This document shows positions 33,491-43,215 of a stretch of DNA of 64,000 nt, piece by piece. A program made the translations under genes and the position numbers. This DNA is from Synechococcus sp. WH 8020. GTDB taxonomy: Bacteria; Cyanobacteriota; Cyanobacteriia; PCC-6307; Cyanobiaceae. How positions within the stretch are numbered: position 1 is the stretch's first letter; every line of letters starts with the position of its first letter. Under the pieces are notes generated by a model. It did no database searches and was not told the DNA's origin. It saw only the letters and a program-made list of their open reading frames with translations. The stretch lies in contig NZ_CP011941.1 of assembly GCF_001040845.1 (NCBI RefSeq), positions 1,373,676 to 1,437,675 of the forward strand, in the 5' to 3' direction.

Positions 33491-34684
33491 TCAGATGTGC
33501 TCCAGCACCGATTCACTTCGAGCCCATTCGTAATTGCTCTCATGGGTGCTAAGGCTGTGACCCATCGCCATGCAGATCACGTCATTGCGATGCCCCAACC
33601 TGTGCGCTCTCAAGCTGTATGCATTGCGGAATGAATAAGGCCTTAACCATTCACCGCGTTCCTCACAGACCTTCTGCAAGCGAAGCCATTCGGGCTGACG
33701 CATGAGAAATGTTTTCACCGATGAGGCATCACTGATTGGAGGAAGGTCCAACTGACCGATCGCCATCGCACCAGCCAAATTCCAATCGACAACATCACCC
33801 GCCAAATCTTTCAGCGGTAGTGGCATCAACCAACGCGGATCGGTCTTGGTGGAGCCGCAAACCTTCTCGTAAGTACAAAATAGCACCTGTTGTCTAGTGG
33901 AGGGATGCTCTCTTGCCACAAGGTGATTCAGCTCTTCAGGCCTTAGGCCGTACAGAGCCATCAATCTCAGGGCGTTCTTCCAGCGTTGGCAGCGAACGTC
34001 ATTGGGCAGGCTGTCGATCAGACGAATCAGCTCTGCATCAGTGGGTGTTGCCACAATGCGGCGCTTGGGCTTGGTGCCCTTCATCTGCTTTGCAACCCGA
34101 GCGGTCACCATCCAAGTTTCAGCTGGCAGTCCATGGACCTCGATGGCGTAATCAAGGAATTTCGAAACCGCGTTGATGGCCACCTCCCGGCGGCGGTGAT
34201 AGTCCTGCCATTTCTCGGCCACATGACTAAGAAGCTCCCTGGCATTAACAGGAGGTGCTGTTGAGCCCAATCGCTCAACCGTGAAAGCTAGAAATGGGCC
34301 GTAATTATCTCTCCAAGTCTTTGGTTTGATTCCATTGGTGATCTGCAAATCAGCCTGGAATTTCTCGGCCAATGAAGTCCAGCGGCTTGGATTAGACGGC
34401 TTGCTTGTTATCGCAGCAGCTGGTGCCTGAACACGAGCCAAGGCATCACGCAAGTCATATCCATTGCTCACCATCTGGTGCAGCTCTGTTATCAGAGCAA
34501 CGGTCTGTGGAACCGTGTCAGCAGCCCATGCGAGCGGCAGCGTGATGGTTGAGGCGCTAGCTCCACCCGCTCCAGAGCGAACACTCAAAAACACCTTCCC
34601 TCGCATGTTTCGCACAGACCAGCCCTTGGGGCAGGAAGTCCTCATACGACAGACCCAGCCTGATGTTTTGGACTTTGCTGCCAT
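33491..34684 (-). CDS. int: Tyrosine recombinase (island integrase)
   Basis: The 397-residue product has a typical integrase layout: arm/core DNA-binding region (about 85-180) and catalytic domain (about 200-395). Catalytic-site elements: Arg in YGLRPEELNHL; Arg in YSFRNAYSLRAHRLG (the usual first His is Tyr or Ser); His in MAMGHSLSTHES; and a likely nucleophile Tyr in NYEWA. It acts at the tRNA-Arg repeat next to it. The upstream region holds three GTGAGAGC-like sites that the protein may bind itself. It reads away from the tRNA, with a terminator between. Confidence 0.9.
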   Translation of the reverse strand: MAAKSKTSGWVCRMRTSCPKGWSVRNMRGKVFLSVRSGAGGASASTITLPLAWAADTVPQTVALITELHQMVSNGYDLRDALARVQAPAAAITSKPSNPSRWTSLAEKFQADLQITNGIKPKTWRDNYGPFLAFTVERLGSTAPPVNARELLSHVAEKWQDYHRRREVAINAVSKFLDYAIEVHGLPAETWMVTARVAKQMKGTKPKRRIVATPTDAELIRLIDSLPNDVRCQRWKNALRLMALYGLRPEELNHLVAREHPSTRQQVLFCTYEKVCGSTKTDPRWLMPLPLKDLAGDVVDWNLAGAMAIGQLDLPPISDASSVKTFLMRQPEWLRLQKVCEERGEWLRPYSFRNAYSLRAHRLGHRNDVICMAMGHSLSTHESNYEWARSESVLEHI

Positions 34685-34747
34685 GAGAGTGAGAGCGCGA
34701 AGCAGTAGGTCTCTTTTTTATAGCACAGGTGAGAGCGGAATGAGAGC
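34685..34747. promoter_or_regulatory. Putative integrase arm sites, proximal end
   Basis: Three direct copies, GAGAGTGAGAGC (34685-34696), GTGAGAGC (34729-34736) and TGAGAGC (34741-34747), lie between the integrase start and the tRNA. The same 12-mer occurs in inverted form at 14634-14645 at the other end. They are good candidates for arm-type binding sites, and they also overlap the integrase promoter. Role inferred. Confidence 0.6.
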
Positions 34748-34763
34748 AGATGCATGTTGGCAA

Positions 34764-34797
34764 TAAAAAAGGGGCTCGGCTTTCACTGAGACCCCTT
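34764..34797 (-). terminator. Rho-independent terminator after tRNA-Arg
   Basis: On the minus strand AAGGGG-T-CTC, a loop, then GAG-CCCCTT followed by TTTT forms a stem with one bulge and a T-run. It lies 12 bases after the tRNA-Arg 3' end and upstream of the integrase, so it should stop tRNA transcripts from running into int. Confidence 0.85.
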
Positions 34798-34808
34798 GCT
34801 GTGATTAG

Positions 34809-34882
34809 CGCCCCCTGATGGATTCGAACCATCGACCGACTGCTTAGAAGGCAGTTGCTCTATCCAGCTGAGCTAAGGGAGC
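34809..34882 (-). tRNA. tRNA-Arg(UCU)
   Basis: On the minus strand the 74-base sequence folds as a full cloverleaf. Acceptor GCTCCCT/AGGGGGC has one G-U pair. The anticodon arm ACTGC-CTTCTAA-GCAGT carries anticodon UCU, and the T-arm GATGG-TTCGAAT-CCATC is standard. The encoded end is the discriminator G. Its 3' half is the island's attachment site, so this copy carries an island-derived 3' end. Confidence 0.97.
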
Positions 34883-34945
34883 ACTCATTCATTTTGACAG
34901 TCGACGCACCCAACCCCGCTTAAGCTTGAAAGCTGTGCGGTACTG

Positions 34946-35773
34946 ATGATGGCCCCCAGCCGGCTTAACGACAGCCACAAGCAGGAGATTGTGGAGCGGT
35001 ACCGCGCTGGAGAAACAAGCGCCCAGATTGCCGCGGCCTATAGCTGCAGCACCAATACGGTGAGTCGAACCGTCAGGTCCCTACTGAGCCCTGAGGAGTA
35101 CGCCGAGCTCAAGACCCAGCGATCCTCGAAAAGCTCTGGTTTAGAGAGCCCTGCTCACGCAAGCTTGTCTTTGAAGGACAGTGTGCCTGAAATCGATACC
35201 GCTGAGGTCAGCTGTCCAGAGAGCACACAAACCAACCTCGAAGATTCCAGAAGCGAGGCACCAAGCGCCAGGGAAGAGGAAGGAGTTAAGAGCAGTGGTA
35301 ACGACGGTAATGATGAGGGCCAAATCCTCGCTCTCGATGATGCCGAGGATTTTGGTGGCTCCGATCTTGACGACAACGAGACCTTCAACACGGACGATGA
35401 GACTGTCTTTCATGAAATAGCGGTACTACCGGTCGACCTTCCTCAGGTCACTACCCAACAAGTGATTTGCCGACCCTTCGCATCTGAACTGTTGCCAGAC
35501 AGCGTCTACATGCTGGTGGACAAAACGGTGGAGCTGGACCCACGGCCGCTCAGTGAGTTCCCTGAATTAGGCCTCAGTGATCCTTCAGAGCAGCAACGTC
35601 AGGCTTTATGCCTTTATGCAAGTCCACGCGCTGCTAAACGCCAATGCAGCCGTAGTCAGCGCGTGATCAAAGTTCCAGACACCCAGGTCTTTGAGCAAAC
35701 ATCCCCTTACCTGCTCGCCCGTGGCATCACGCACTTGGTGGTTGAAGGATCCCTGTTTGCACTCAAGTCCTGA
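34946..35773 (+). CDS. Helix-turn-helix domain protein (275 aa)
   Basis: The N-terminus (about 8-58) is a helix-turn-helix typical of transposase/resolvase-like DNA binding (KQEIVERYRAGETSAQIAAA then CSTNTVSRTVRSLL). A long acidic, low-complexity linker follows (about 60-160, rich in E/D/S), then a C-terminal domain with CRPFASELLPDSVYMLVDKT and PYLLARGITHLVVEGSLFAL. It is probably a conserved cyanobacterial DNA-binding protein of unknown target. Confidence 0.8.
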   Translation: MMAPSRLNDSHKQEIVERYRAGETSAQIAAAYSCSTNTVSRTVRSLLSPEEYAELKTQRSSKSSGLESPAHASLSLKDSVPEIDTAEVSCPESTQTNLEDSRSEAPSAREEEGVKSSGNDGNDEGQILALDDAEDFGGSDLDDNETFNTDDETVFHEIAVLPVDLPQVTTQQVICRPFASELLPDSVYMLVDKTVELDPRPLSEFPELGLSDPSEQQRQALCLYASPRAAKRQCSRSQRVIKVPDTQVFEQTSPYLLARGITHLVVEGSLFALKS

Positions 35774-35774
35774 T

Positions 35775-36029
35775 TCAGCGGTCTTGATCAGGAGCTGGCG
35801 CCAAGACCGCGGCCACACTGCCGCCGCTGACAATCCCCAACACCAAGCTGACACCAACAATGAAGCCTGAGGGAAGGGGCGCAGAACGCCCAACGCCAAG
35901 ATTGAGGCGATGGCGATCATTCAGATTCTGAGCACCAAGGCAGAGAACCAACATCAGAGTGAGCCCAGTCCCCAAACTCAACAAAAGCAGTCTCAGGCGG
36001 ATGAGCATCGCAATCGCTTTTGATTCCAT
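35775..36029 (-). CDS. Small two-helix membrane protein
   Basis: The ATG at 36029 overlaps the rsmI stop (TGATG). It gives 84 residues with two hydrophobic segments (about 9-31, LIRLRLLLLSLGTGLTLMLV; and 54-80, SGFIVGVSLVLGIVSGGSVA), like LapA/DUF1049-type inner-membrane proteins. It is translationally coupled to rsmI. Function unknown. Confidence 0.7.
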   Translation of the reverse strand: MESKAIAMLIRLRLLLLSLGTGLTLMLVLCLGAQNLNDRHRLNLGVGRSAPLPSGFIVGVSLVLGIVSGGSVAAVLAPAPDQDR

Positions 36030-36895
36030 CAGTCTGCCTGTTCGGTCATCGTATGGAGCAACGCGTAGAGCTCGCGTTTTGAGCGTCCAATCCGGCTGGA
36101 TAGCAGCTTGGCTGCATCCTTGGCACTCATCCCCTCGGCCGTGAGTGCAAGTAACTGCTCCAAACACTGCGTATCGCTTAAGGATTCGATCTCAATGGGT
36201 ATGGCTCCACCCAACACCACAGTGCATTCTCCCTGGGGGCTGTTTTCTTGAAAATAATGTCGCGCTGCCCCTACGGTTGGGCCCACCTGTTGCTCATGCC
36301 GCTTCGTGAGTTCTCGAGCCACTTGTAACGGGCGCTCCTCACCACAAAGCTCGAACAGCTCGTTGAGGAGTTGGCACAAGCGATGGGGAGCTTCATAAAT
36401 CACGCTGGTGCGCTGCTCACTGGCAATCAAGACCAGTCGATCCCGGCGTTCCCTGCCTTTTGCAGGCAGAAAACCCTCAAAACAGAAACGGTCGGTGGGA
36501 AGCCCGCTGCTCACCAGTGCCGTTGTCGCCGCACAGGGACCAGGGATAGAAATCACCTCACAGCCCAACTCACGCGCAGCAGCGACCAACTCCTGTCCAG
36601 GGTCACTAATCCCAGGCAAACCTGCATCACTGATCAGCGCAACGCTGCGGCCCCCTTCCAATTCCAGCAACAGCTGAGGAATCCGCGTGCGGGTGTTGTG
36701 CTGATGGAAGGAGCACCGTCGAGCTGCTGACCCGATACGGCTCAGCAGCTGTCCGCTGTGACGCGTGTCTTCACAAGCAATCGTGTCCACAGCAATCAAC
36801 AGATCACGTGCTCGCGGAGACAGGTCACCGAGATGGCCAATCGGAGTGCCTACGACATACAGCACTCCAGCGGCAGGTTCAGCGCGTTGCTTCAC
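36029..36895 (-). CDS. rsmI: 16S rRNA 2'-O-methyltransferase RsmI
   Basis: The 288-residue product has the SAM-dependent tetrapyrrole-methylase fold: GVLYVVGTPIGHLGDLSPRA, then TIACEDTRHSGQLL, ALISDAGLPGISDPGQEL and ISIPGPCAATTALVSSGLPT. RsmI methylates the 2'-O of C1402 in 16S rRNA using SAM. Length and start are normal. A short acidic C-terminal DNA/RNA-binding-like region (EGMSAKDAAKLLSSRIGRSK) is present. Confidence 0.96.
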   Translation of the reverse strand: MKQRAEPAAGVLYVVGTPIGHLGDLSPRARDLLIAVDTIACEDTRHSGQLLSRIGSAARRCSFHQHNTRTRIPQLLLELEGGRSVALISDAGLPGISDPGQELVAAARELGCEVISIPGPCAATTALVSSGLPTDRFCFEGFLPAKGRERRDRLVLIASEQRTSVIYEAPHRLCQLLNELFELCGEERPLQVARELTKRHEQQVGPTVGAARHYFQENSPQGECTVVLGGAIPIEIESLSDTQCLEQLLALTAEGMSAKDAAKLLSSRIGRSKRELYALLHTMTEQAD

Positions 36896-36918
36896 AATGG
36901 CTCCGCCCAGATCAAACC

Positions 36919-37836
36919 ATGATGCCGAGCTCGCCGACCCTTCTTGCCGGTATCAACCTGGAAGATGTTTTGAAGGTTCTTCGCCCTCTCAGCTGGGGGG
37001 CTGCAGACATCCTGCGTGCCTATGCCCGTGGAGAACAGCCACCCCATGGGTTTCCGAAAGCCCTCAGCGTTGACAACGGCGGAGAAGGACCCGTGTCTGC
37101 TGCTGATCTTGCCGTCAATCAATGGCTCCTCGATGGCTTGAAACAATCCTTCCCTGCCGCCGATTGGACCCTCCTCAGTGAAGAAACAGCCAAGGAGCAA
37201 CTCACGGAGGGGCAACCCTTGGCTGCTGATTGGCTATGGATTTTGGACCCACTGGATGGAACCAAAGATTTCCTTCAAGGCACAGGGGAATATGCAGTGC
37301 ATCTGGCCTTAGTGCATCAGCAACGCCCCGTGCTTGGGGTCGTGCTCGTTCCAGAACGAGACGAGCTTTGGATTGGTGTGGTGGGTGAGGGCACCTGGTG
37401 CGAAAACCGCTCTGGAGAACGAACACCCGTTTGTTTCAGTGAGCGGAGGGTCAGCCATGAGCTGATCTTGGTAGCAAGCCGCAGTCACAGGGATCAGCGA
37501 CTGGAACAGTTGATTACAGCCTTAGAACTCGGTGATTCTCATGCGGTCGGCAGTGTCGGCTGCAAAGTGGCCACGATCCTTCGCGGGGAAACCGATCTGT
37601 ACATCTCCCTGTCTGGAAAAAGTGCTCCAAAGGATTGGGACATGGCCGCTCCAGAAGCCGTACTGCTTGCCGCTGGTGGTGCCTTCACCCATGCCAACGG
37701 TGGCGAACTCACCTACAACACCGGCGATGTTCGCCAGGCAGGCTGTTTGATCGCTAGCCATGGAAAAACCCATGCCGCTTTATGTGAACAAGCGACACGG
37801 GCCATGGAACTGATTGATCCAGGTTTTCAGGTCTGA
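36919..37836 (+). CDS. cysQ: 3'(2'),5'-bisphosphate nucleotidase
   Basis: From ATG 36919 the 305-residue product has inositol-phosphatase-superfamily metal sites: LLSEET, WILDPLDGTKDFLQGTGEYA and WDMAAPEAVLLAAGG. CysQ dephosphorylates PAP, the by-product of sulfate assimilation, in the cytoplasm. The upstream extension of the frame lies inside rsmI and is not protein-like. It is divergent from rsmI. Confidence 0.92.
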   Translation: MMPSSPTLLAGINLEDVLKVLRPLSWGAADILRAYARGEQPPHGFPKALSVDNGGEGPVSAADLAVNQWLLDGLKQSFPAADWTLLSEETAKEQLTEGQPLAADWLWILDPLDGTKDFLQGTGEYAVHLALVHQQRPVLGVVLVPERDELWIGVVGEGTWCENRSGERTPVCFSERRVSHELILVASRSHRDQRLEQLITALELGDSHAVGSVGCKVATILRGETDLYISLSGKSAPKDWDMAAPEAVLLAAGGAFTHANGGELTYNTGDVRQAGCLIASHGKTHAALCEQATRAMELIDPGFQV

Positions 37837-37853
37837 ACCTGGGTGGGCGCCTC

Positions 37854-40019
37854 TCAGGAGAGGGGCGCTACTGGAGTTGGAGCCGGTTGAGAGTCGGGTG
37901 ACTCGCCGTTCTGGGGAACGCCCCGCAAGGTGAGGTTGATCCGGCCGCGGTTGTCGATTTCACGGACACGCACCGTGACCTCATCGCCAACCTTGACCAC
38001 ATCTTCGACTTTTTCGACCCTTGCCTCCGAAAGCTGTGAAATGTGAATCATGCCCTCTTTACCAGGCAGGATTTCCACAAAGGCTCCAATCGGAATGATG
38101 CGCGTAATGGAGCCCGTAAACACTTCACCCTCATTCACCTTGCGGGTGAGGCCTTCGATGATCTTCTGAGCTTCCTCGGCGGCAGCACCGTCATGGGAGG
38201 CAATGGTGACGATGCCACTGTCTTCAATATCGATCTTGGTGTTGGTTCGCTCCGTGATGTTCTTGATGGTGCGACCACCAGGACCGATCACAGTGCCAAT
38301 CAGCTCAGGATCAATGCGGAAACTGAGCAGGCGAGGTGCGTGAGGAGAGAGACCCTCACGTGGAGTTTCGATCGCCTCCATCATCTTTTCAAGGATGTGG
38401 AGTCGAGCAGGGCGAGCTTGATTCACAGCATCGGCCACGATGCTGACAGGAAGACCCGTGATCTTCATGTCCATCTGGAGAGCGGTAATCCCCTTATCGG
38501 TACCCGCCACTTTGAAGTCCATGTCTCCAAGAAAGTCTTCAATGCCTTGAATATCGGTGAGGATTTTGACCTCATCTCCCTCCTTGATTAGGCCCATCGC
38601 CGCACCACTGACAGGTGACTTCAAAGGAACACCGGCATCCATGAGAGCCAACGTGCTTCCACACACGGAACCCATCGAAGTGGAGCCATTGGAGCTCAAC
38701 ACTTCGCTGACAACACGAACCACGTAGGGAAAGGTGTCTTTCGCGGGAAGCACGGGCACGATGGCTCGTTCGGCCAATGCGCCGTGGCCGATTTCACGAC
38801 GTCCCGGAGAGCGCATGGGGCGGGTCTCACCGACGGAATATGCCGGGAAGTTGTAATGGTGAAGGTAGGTTTTTTCGTTATTTGGGTTGAGATCATCCAT
38901 CTCCTGGGCATCACTTGGCGTGCCGAGAGTGGCGGTCGACAACACCTGGGTGAGGCCACGTTGAAATAAACCTGAGCCATGCACTCGCTTCGGAAGCACC
39001 CCTGCAGCGGCACTGATTGGACGCACCTGATCAAGGTTGCGACCATCCACCCTTTTGCCGTCCTTAAGGATCTGCTGGCGCATCAAGGTTTTGGTGAGCG
39101 CTTTGAAACTGTTTTGAAGGGCCTTGCCGTTGGCACTAACAGCAACTCGAACAGGATCGGAGTCCTTGAGACCCTGGATCGTTTCGGCAGTTGTGCTGCG
39201 AATAGCATCAAGCTTTTCGTCACGCTCAGCCTTGGTTTGCTCGAACTGGCCAAGCACCTCACCAATCGACTTGCTGCAGGCTTTCTCTAAATAAACAGGC
39301 AGCGTTTTGTCTTGCTCAGGAGCCTCTGGAATCACTTGCTCGATCCCAGCGTCTTTGAGGATGGATTGCTGCGCTTTGATCAACTCAGAAACAGCTTCGT
39401 AGCCAAAGTCGATCGCTTCAATCACATCTCCCTCAGGAAGCTGATTCGCTCCGGCTTCCACCATCACCACACCTTGTGGGGTGCCGGCAACAACAAGGTC
39501 GAGATCGCCGCGCTCAATCTCCCGGAAGCTTGGATTCAGCACAAAATCGTCGCCCAGCAGACCGACGCGAACAGCAGCCATCGGCCCATAGAAGGGAATC
39601 TTTGCCAGGAGGGTGGCCATGGAGGCACCGGTCACGGCAAGCACATCTGCCGGAACCCGCTCATCCAGCGACATGCAAGTCGCAACGATCTGCAAATCGT
39701 CGCGAAGCCAGCTTGGAAACAACGGACGCATCGGCCTGTCGATGAGTCGGCAAATCAGCGTGGCGCGCTCAGGAGGGCGACTCTCACGCCGCATAAAACT
39801 TCCTGGAATCCTTCCTGCTGCATAGAGGCGCTCTTCGTAATCACAGATCAGCGGAAGAAAATCAATTCCATCTCGACCTTTGGAGCGTGTAGCCGTGACC
39901 AGTACGGAGGTGTCTCCGCACTCAATCATCACCGAGCCGCCGGCTTGGGGGGCATACCTCCCAGTGGTCAGCCGTATCTCCCGACCGTCAAAGGAGATCG
40001 ACTGCGTCTGACCTTGCAC
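37854..40019 (-). CDS. pnp: Polyribonucleotide nucleotidyltransferase (PNPase)
   Basis: The 721-residue product starts at GTG ([20 protein letters not shown]). It has two RNase PH domains ([20 protein letters not shown] and [20 protein letters not shown]), a KH domain ([17 protein letters not shown]) and an S1 domain ([20 protein letters not shown]). It degrades RNA 3'-to-5' phosphorolytically and can add tails. It is the third gene of a leftward group after rpsN, from which a terminator separates it. Confidence 0.97.
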   Translation of the reverse strand: MQGQTQSISFDGREIRLTTGRYAPQAGGSVMIECGDTSVLVTATRSKGRDGIDFLPLICDYEERLYAAGRIPGSFMRRESRPPERATLICRLIDRPMRPLFPSWLRDDLQIVATCMSLDERVPADVLAVTGASMATLLAKIPFYGPMAAVRVGLLGDDFVLNPSFREIERGDLDLVVAGTPQGVVMVEAGANQLPEGDVIEAIDFGYEAVSELIKAQQSILKDAGIEQVIPEAPEQDKTLPVYLEKACSKSIGEVLGQFEQTKAERDEKLDAIRSTTAETIQGLKDSDPVRVAVSANGKALQNSFKALTKTLMRQQILKDGKRVDGRNLDQVRPISAAAGVLPKRVHGSGLFQRGLTQVLSTATLGTPSDAQEMDDLNPNNEKTYLHHYNFPAYSVGETRPMRSPGRREIGHGALAERAIVPVLPAKDTFPYVVRVVSEVLSSNGSTSMGSVCGSTLALMDAGVPLKSPVSGAAMGLIKEGDEVKILTDIQGIEDFLGDMDFKVAGTDKGITALQMDMKITGLPVSIVADAVNQARPARLHILEKMMEAIETPREGLSPHAPRLLSFRIDPELIGTVIGPGGRTIKNITERTNTKIDIEDSGIVTIASHDGAAAEEAQKIIEGLTRKVNEGEVFTGSITRIIPIGAFVEILPGKEGMIHISQLSEARVEKVEDVVKVGDEVTVRVREIDNRGRINLTLRGVPQNGESPDSQPAPTPVAPLS

Positions 40020-40133
40020 GTTGGTTTATGTCTTTCTGTCAACTCTGATTCTGACATTTGAGCGGAACCCAGTGTTGGGGTTATCCGGTTAGATCCACAC
40101 AATCCAACAGATCCACCGCCATGCAAAAGTCAC

Positions 40134-40160
40134 AAAAAAAGAGGCGATGACTCACCTCTT
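40134..40160 (-). terminator. Rho-independent terminator after rpsN
   Basis: On the minus strand AAGAGGTGA, a GTCA loop and TCGCCTCTT followed by TTTTT form a strong stem with a T-run, 33 bases after the rpsN stop. It separates rpsN from pnp, which must have its own promoter between here and 40019. Confidence 0.85.
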
Positions 40161-40192
40161 CATTCGATGGATTGCAGAAAAGTGATCTCAAA

Positions 40193-40495
40193 TCACCAGC
40201 TGGACTTCACAACACCAGGAAGCTCACCCTTGTGAGCACGCTCGCGTAGCTGGTTGCGGCAGAGACCAAAATCGCGGTACACACCACGAGGCTTACCAGT
40301 GGCCCAGCAGCGGTTGCGAACACGGTTTGGGGCGCTATTGCGCGGCAAACCTTGAATTTTGCGGTGAATTTCAAGGCGCTCCATCGGATCCTTAGCGGCA
40401 TGGAACGCAGCCATGAGAGCGGCGCGCCTGTCGGAAAAGCGCTCGACCATTTTTTTCCGCTTCACATCGCGGGCAATCATCGACTTCTTGGCCAT
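40193..40495 (-). CDS. rpsN: 30S ribosomal protein S14
   Basis: From ATG 40495 the 100-residue product starts [20 protein letters not shown] and ends LPGVVKSSW, with the conserved [20 protein letters not shown]. It is the long, zinc-free form. S14 sits in the 30S head near the decoding region. The frame is open further upstream, but that part is not S14-like. Confidence 0.97.
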   Translation of the reverse strand: MAKKSMIARDVKRKKMVERFSDRRAALMAAFHAAKDPMERLEIHRKIQGLPRNSAPNRVRNRCWATGKPRGVYRDFGLCRNQLRERAHKGELPGVVKSSW

Positions 40496-40538
40496 GCAGC
40501 GAGTCAGATCAGACGTCTTGAAGCGCCACTCTATCGGT

Positions 40539-41621
40539 TCACTGACCAAGCAAGCGCTGAACAACCGAGAGCTGACTTGTATCGCGCACGATCAAAAGAA
40601 CACTCAGTCCAACCACGAGCAAAAAACTGGACTGCATCACGATCAATTGAAAGCGCTCAGGGACAGGTCGTCCGCGGAACCCCTCCAAAAGAATGAACAC
40701 CAACTGCCCTCCATCCAGAAGAGGCAATGGGAGCGCATTGAGCACCGCGAGGTTGATCGAAATCAAAGCCATGAACAGGGCCAGACCACTTCCTCCCTGA
40801 CTGGAGAGCTGGGCCCCCATCTCCACGATCTTGACCGGACCACTCACCTGCTGAGCTGTCGTTCCAAAGTCCGTGACAAGGGCTCCATATCCGGACACGG
40901 TGCGTTGCAAAAGTCCACCGAACTGCTCCGATCCACTGGCGATCGCTTCACCCAAGCCATGAACAGGGCGAGTGGTTCCACTGAAATTGGCCTGAAGCTG
41001 AGCACCGATGCGTCCCTGTCCTTGATGGTCTTCGGGAGTGAGCTGGATCACTCGAACCAAGCCATGTCTCTGCACCTCAACAGACAGAGCTTTGGAAGGG
41101 TTATCTCTCACTGGCATCACAGCCTCCTTGACGGCCTTCTCGCCACGACCAAGGGACTGTCCATCGATGCTCAGAATTTGATCACCAGGCAGCAAGCCCG
41201 CTTTCTCAGCGGGCTCTCCCTGCTGAACAGCCATCACCATCACACCGGGATCAAGATCTCCTGGGACTCCAGAAAGGGCTGTATGCCCTACGAGAACCAG
41301 CCAGGCGAGCAGCAAATTGGCGAGCACCCCTGCACTAATGACCAGGGCTCTCTGTGGAATCGGGCGGTTGCGCAGAAGATCAGGATCATCCGCAGGAATG
41401 GGACTGTCTTCATCGTCGTCAGGGAAGGAGACGAATCCGCCAAGAGGAAGAGCGCGTAAGGCGTAGGTCACACCTCCACGCTCAAGTTTCCAAAGGGCAG
41501 GTCCAAATCCAATAGAAAATCCGTTCACACGAATGCCCTGACATCTGGCTGCAAGAAAGTGACCGGCCTCATGGATCACGATCAGCAGCCCTAGAACCAA
41601 CAGTGCTGCCAGAACGTTCAT
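40539..41621 (-). CDS. rseP: Site-2 membrane metalloprotease
   Basis: The 360-residue product has HEAGH (17-21) for zinc binding in the first membrane segment, a PDZ domain (about 110-205, [20 protein letters not shown]) and a second metal motif [15 protein letters not shown]. It cleaves membrane anchors such as anti-sigma factors within the bilayer. It follows serS by 20 bases, so probably the same transcript. Confidence 0.95.
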   Translation of the reverse strand: MNVLAALLVLGLLIVIHEAGHFLAARCQGIRVNGFSIGFGPALWKLERGGVTYALRALPLGGFVSFPDDDEDSPIPADDPDLLRNRPIPQRALVISAGVLANLLLAWLVLVGHTALSGVPGDLDPGVMVMAVQQGEPAEKAGLLPGDQILSIDGQSLGRGEKAVKEAVMPVRDNPSKALSVEVQRHGLVRVIQLTPEDHQGQGRIGAQLQANFSGTTRPVHGLGEAIASGSEQFGGLLQRTVSGYGALVTDFGTTAQQVSGPVKIVEMGAQLSSQGGSGLALFMALISINLAVLNALPLPLLDGGQLVFILLEGFRGRPVPERFQLIVMQSSFLLVVGLSVLLIVRDTSQLSVVQRLLGQ

Positions 41622-41640
41622 ATCGGATCCATGACTGGGT

Positions 41641-42918
41641 TCATTCTGGCTGGAGACGATCGCAACCGAAGTAAGGAACCAAAGCCTGGGGAAGCGTCAC
41701 GCTTCCGTCTGGCTGTTGCCCGTTCTCAAGCAAAGCCGCCATGGTGCGACCAATCGCAAGGCCACTGCCATTGAGCGTGTGAACCAAGCGAGTTGTCTTA
41801 CCGTCTTTCGTGCGGATGGAGGAGCGACGGGCCTGGAAATCGGAACAGACACTGCAGCTTGAAATTTCCCTGTACGAGCCTGCACCCGCCAACCAAACTT
41901 CGAGGTCATAGGTGCGAGCGGCGGAGAAGCCCAAATCACCCGTGCAAAGCTCGAGCACGCGATAGGGCAATTCCAAAGCCTGAAGTACGGCTTCAGCGTC
42001 GGCGGTGATCTGAGCATGAGCCTCTTCAGAGCGCTCTGGATGAACAAACCAATACAGCTCAACTTTGTTGAACTGATGCAGTCGAATGAGGCCCCGGGTG
42101 TCACGTCCATAGCTACCGGCCTCCCTGCGAAAGCAGGGGCTGTAGGCCACATAGCGGAGTGGTAGATGATCCGAAGGAATAATTTCGTCGCGATGCAGCG
42201 AGGTAACCGGAACCTCAGCAGTTGGTGTCAACCAGAGATCATCCTCCGCACAACGAAAGCTTTCTTCCGCAAATTTGGGCAGCTGACCTGATCCCGTCAG
42301 ACTTGCACTATTAACCAAAACAGGAGGAAGCACCTCGCGGTAGCCCTTCGCGGTGTGCAGGTCAAGCATAAAATTGATGAGCGCTCTCTCCAGTCGGGCG
42401 CCTTGCCCAAACAAAGTCACAAAGCGACTCTGGGCAATTCTCACGGAACGCTCCGTGTCGAGCAACGACAGCTGTTCAGCGATTTGCCAATGCTCCAGGA
42501 GTCCCTTTTCCACTCTGGGATCACCCCAGCGACGAACTTCTTTGTTGTCGTCTTCGCTGCGACCATCTGGACAAGCCTCTGACGGCAGGTTGGGGTAGCT
42601 AAGGAGCTCTTCACGGAGTTGCGCCGTGAGCTTCTTCTCCTCATCCTCAAGAACAGCTACCTTCTGCTTGATTTGGTTGCCTTGCAAGCGAAGTTCAGAG
42701 ACTTGAGCACCCTTGGGGTCAGCCCCAGCTTGAATGCGTTGACCAACCTCTTTCCCAATGCGGTTGCCATCGGCTTGAAGGCCGCTCCGACGCTCCTCTA
42801 AGTCACGTTGCTGCTGTGCTATCAGCTGAAGGCCTGTGAGATCAACATCCATCCCCCTACGCGCTAACGCGCGGGAAATCAGTTCGGGGTTATCACGCAG
42901 CAGGCGCTGGTCAAGCAC
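41641..42918 (-). CDS. serS: Seryl-tRNA synthetase
   Basis: The 425-residue product has an N-terminal coiled-coil arm (about 28-105, [20 protein letters not shown]) and class II catalytic motifs: [20 protein letters not shown] (motif 2) and [19 protein letters not shown] (motif 3). It charges tRNA-Ser with serine. Length and start are standard. Confidence 0.98.
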   Translation of the reverse strand: MLDQRLLRDNPELISRALARRGMDVDLTGLQLIAQQQRDLEERRSGLQADGNRIGKEVGQRIQAGADPKGAQVSELRLQGNQIKQKVAVLEDEEKKLTAQLREELLSYPNLPSEACPDGRSEDDNKEVRRWGDPRVEKGLLEHWQIAEQLSLLDTERSVRIAQSRFVTLFGQGARLERALINFMLDLHTAKGYREVLPPVLVNSASLTGSGQLPKFAEESFRCAEDDLWLTPTAEVPVTSLHRDEIIPSDHLPLRYVAYSPCFRREAGSYGRDTRGLIRLHQFNKVELYWFVHPERSEEAHAQITADAEAVLQALELPYRVLELCTGDLGFSAARTYDLEVWLAGAGSYREISSCSVCSDFQARRSSIRTKDGKTTRLVHTLNGSGLAIGRTMAALLENGQQPDGSVTLPQALVPYFGCDRLQPE

Positions 42919-42982
42919 GGAAATTCTGAAGGGGGCAGGCTCGAAAGCCTACGTCTCGGTTCAGAACGAACGATCAAAGTTC

Positions 42983-43144
42983 CTAGAGAACTTGTCCAAC
43001 CATCACCGCGGCAACAGCCGAGAACAAGGTGATGCCGAGAGCTGTCAGTGGGTTCTGCCCCTGAGCGACCGCAACGGTGGTGATCACACCAGCACCAAGA
43101 CATGCGGCTGCGAGTTGGGTAGTGAGATCAGAAGAACGATTCAC
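42983..43144 (-). CDS. Small membrane protein (53 aa)
   Basis: From a GTG at 43144 the product reads as a short polar start (NRSSDLTTQ) and two hydrophobic segments separated by AQGQNP (LAAACLGAGVITTVAVAQG and ALGITLFSAVAAVMVGQVL). A TTG start at 43186 is possible. Small conserved-looking membrane protein of unknown role, between serS and ycf46. Confidence 0.6.
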   Translation of the reverse strand: MNRSSDLTTQLAAACLGAGVITTVAVAQGQNPLTALGITLFSAVAAVMVGQVL

Positions 43145-43215
43145 GAACAAATGCAAGCTATTAATGAAACATACGGATGTATCCAAAGCCTGTCTGGAAG
43201 GGAGTCCCTTGTTCG

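Larger units (their letters stand above)
14475..34855. mobile_element. tRNA-Arg integrated genomic island (about 20.4 kb)
   Basis: The island is bounded by 47-bp direct repeats (45/47 identical) of the 3' half of tRNA-Arg(UCU). A tyrosine recombinase and an excisionase-like gene lie at the end next to the intact tRNA, and GTGAGAGC-type sites occur at both ends. Cargo consists of a FHA-PBP gene, a kinase-vWA-PP2C operon, six trypsin-like protease genes, a COP23 gene and small exported proteins. Base composition changes sharply inside it: the kinase cassette is GC-richer and the protease genes are AT-rich. The interior is a composite of at least two joined modules. Confidence 0.9.

Noticed and set aside
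35141-35413. Minus-strand frames inside the helix-turn-helix gene.
   Set aside because: Shadows of the acidic linker of the real gene on the plus strand.
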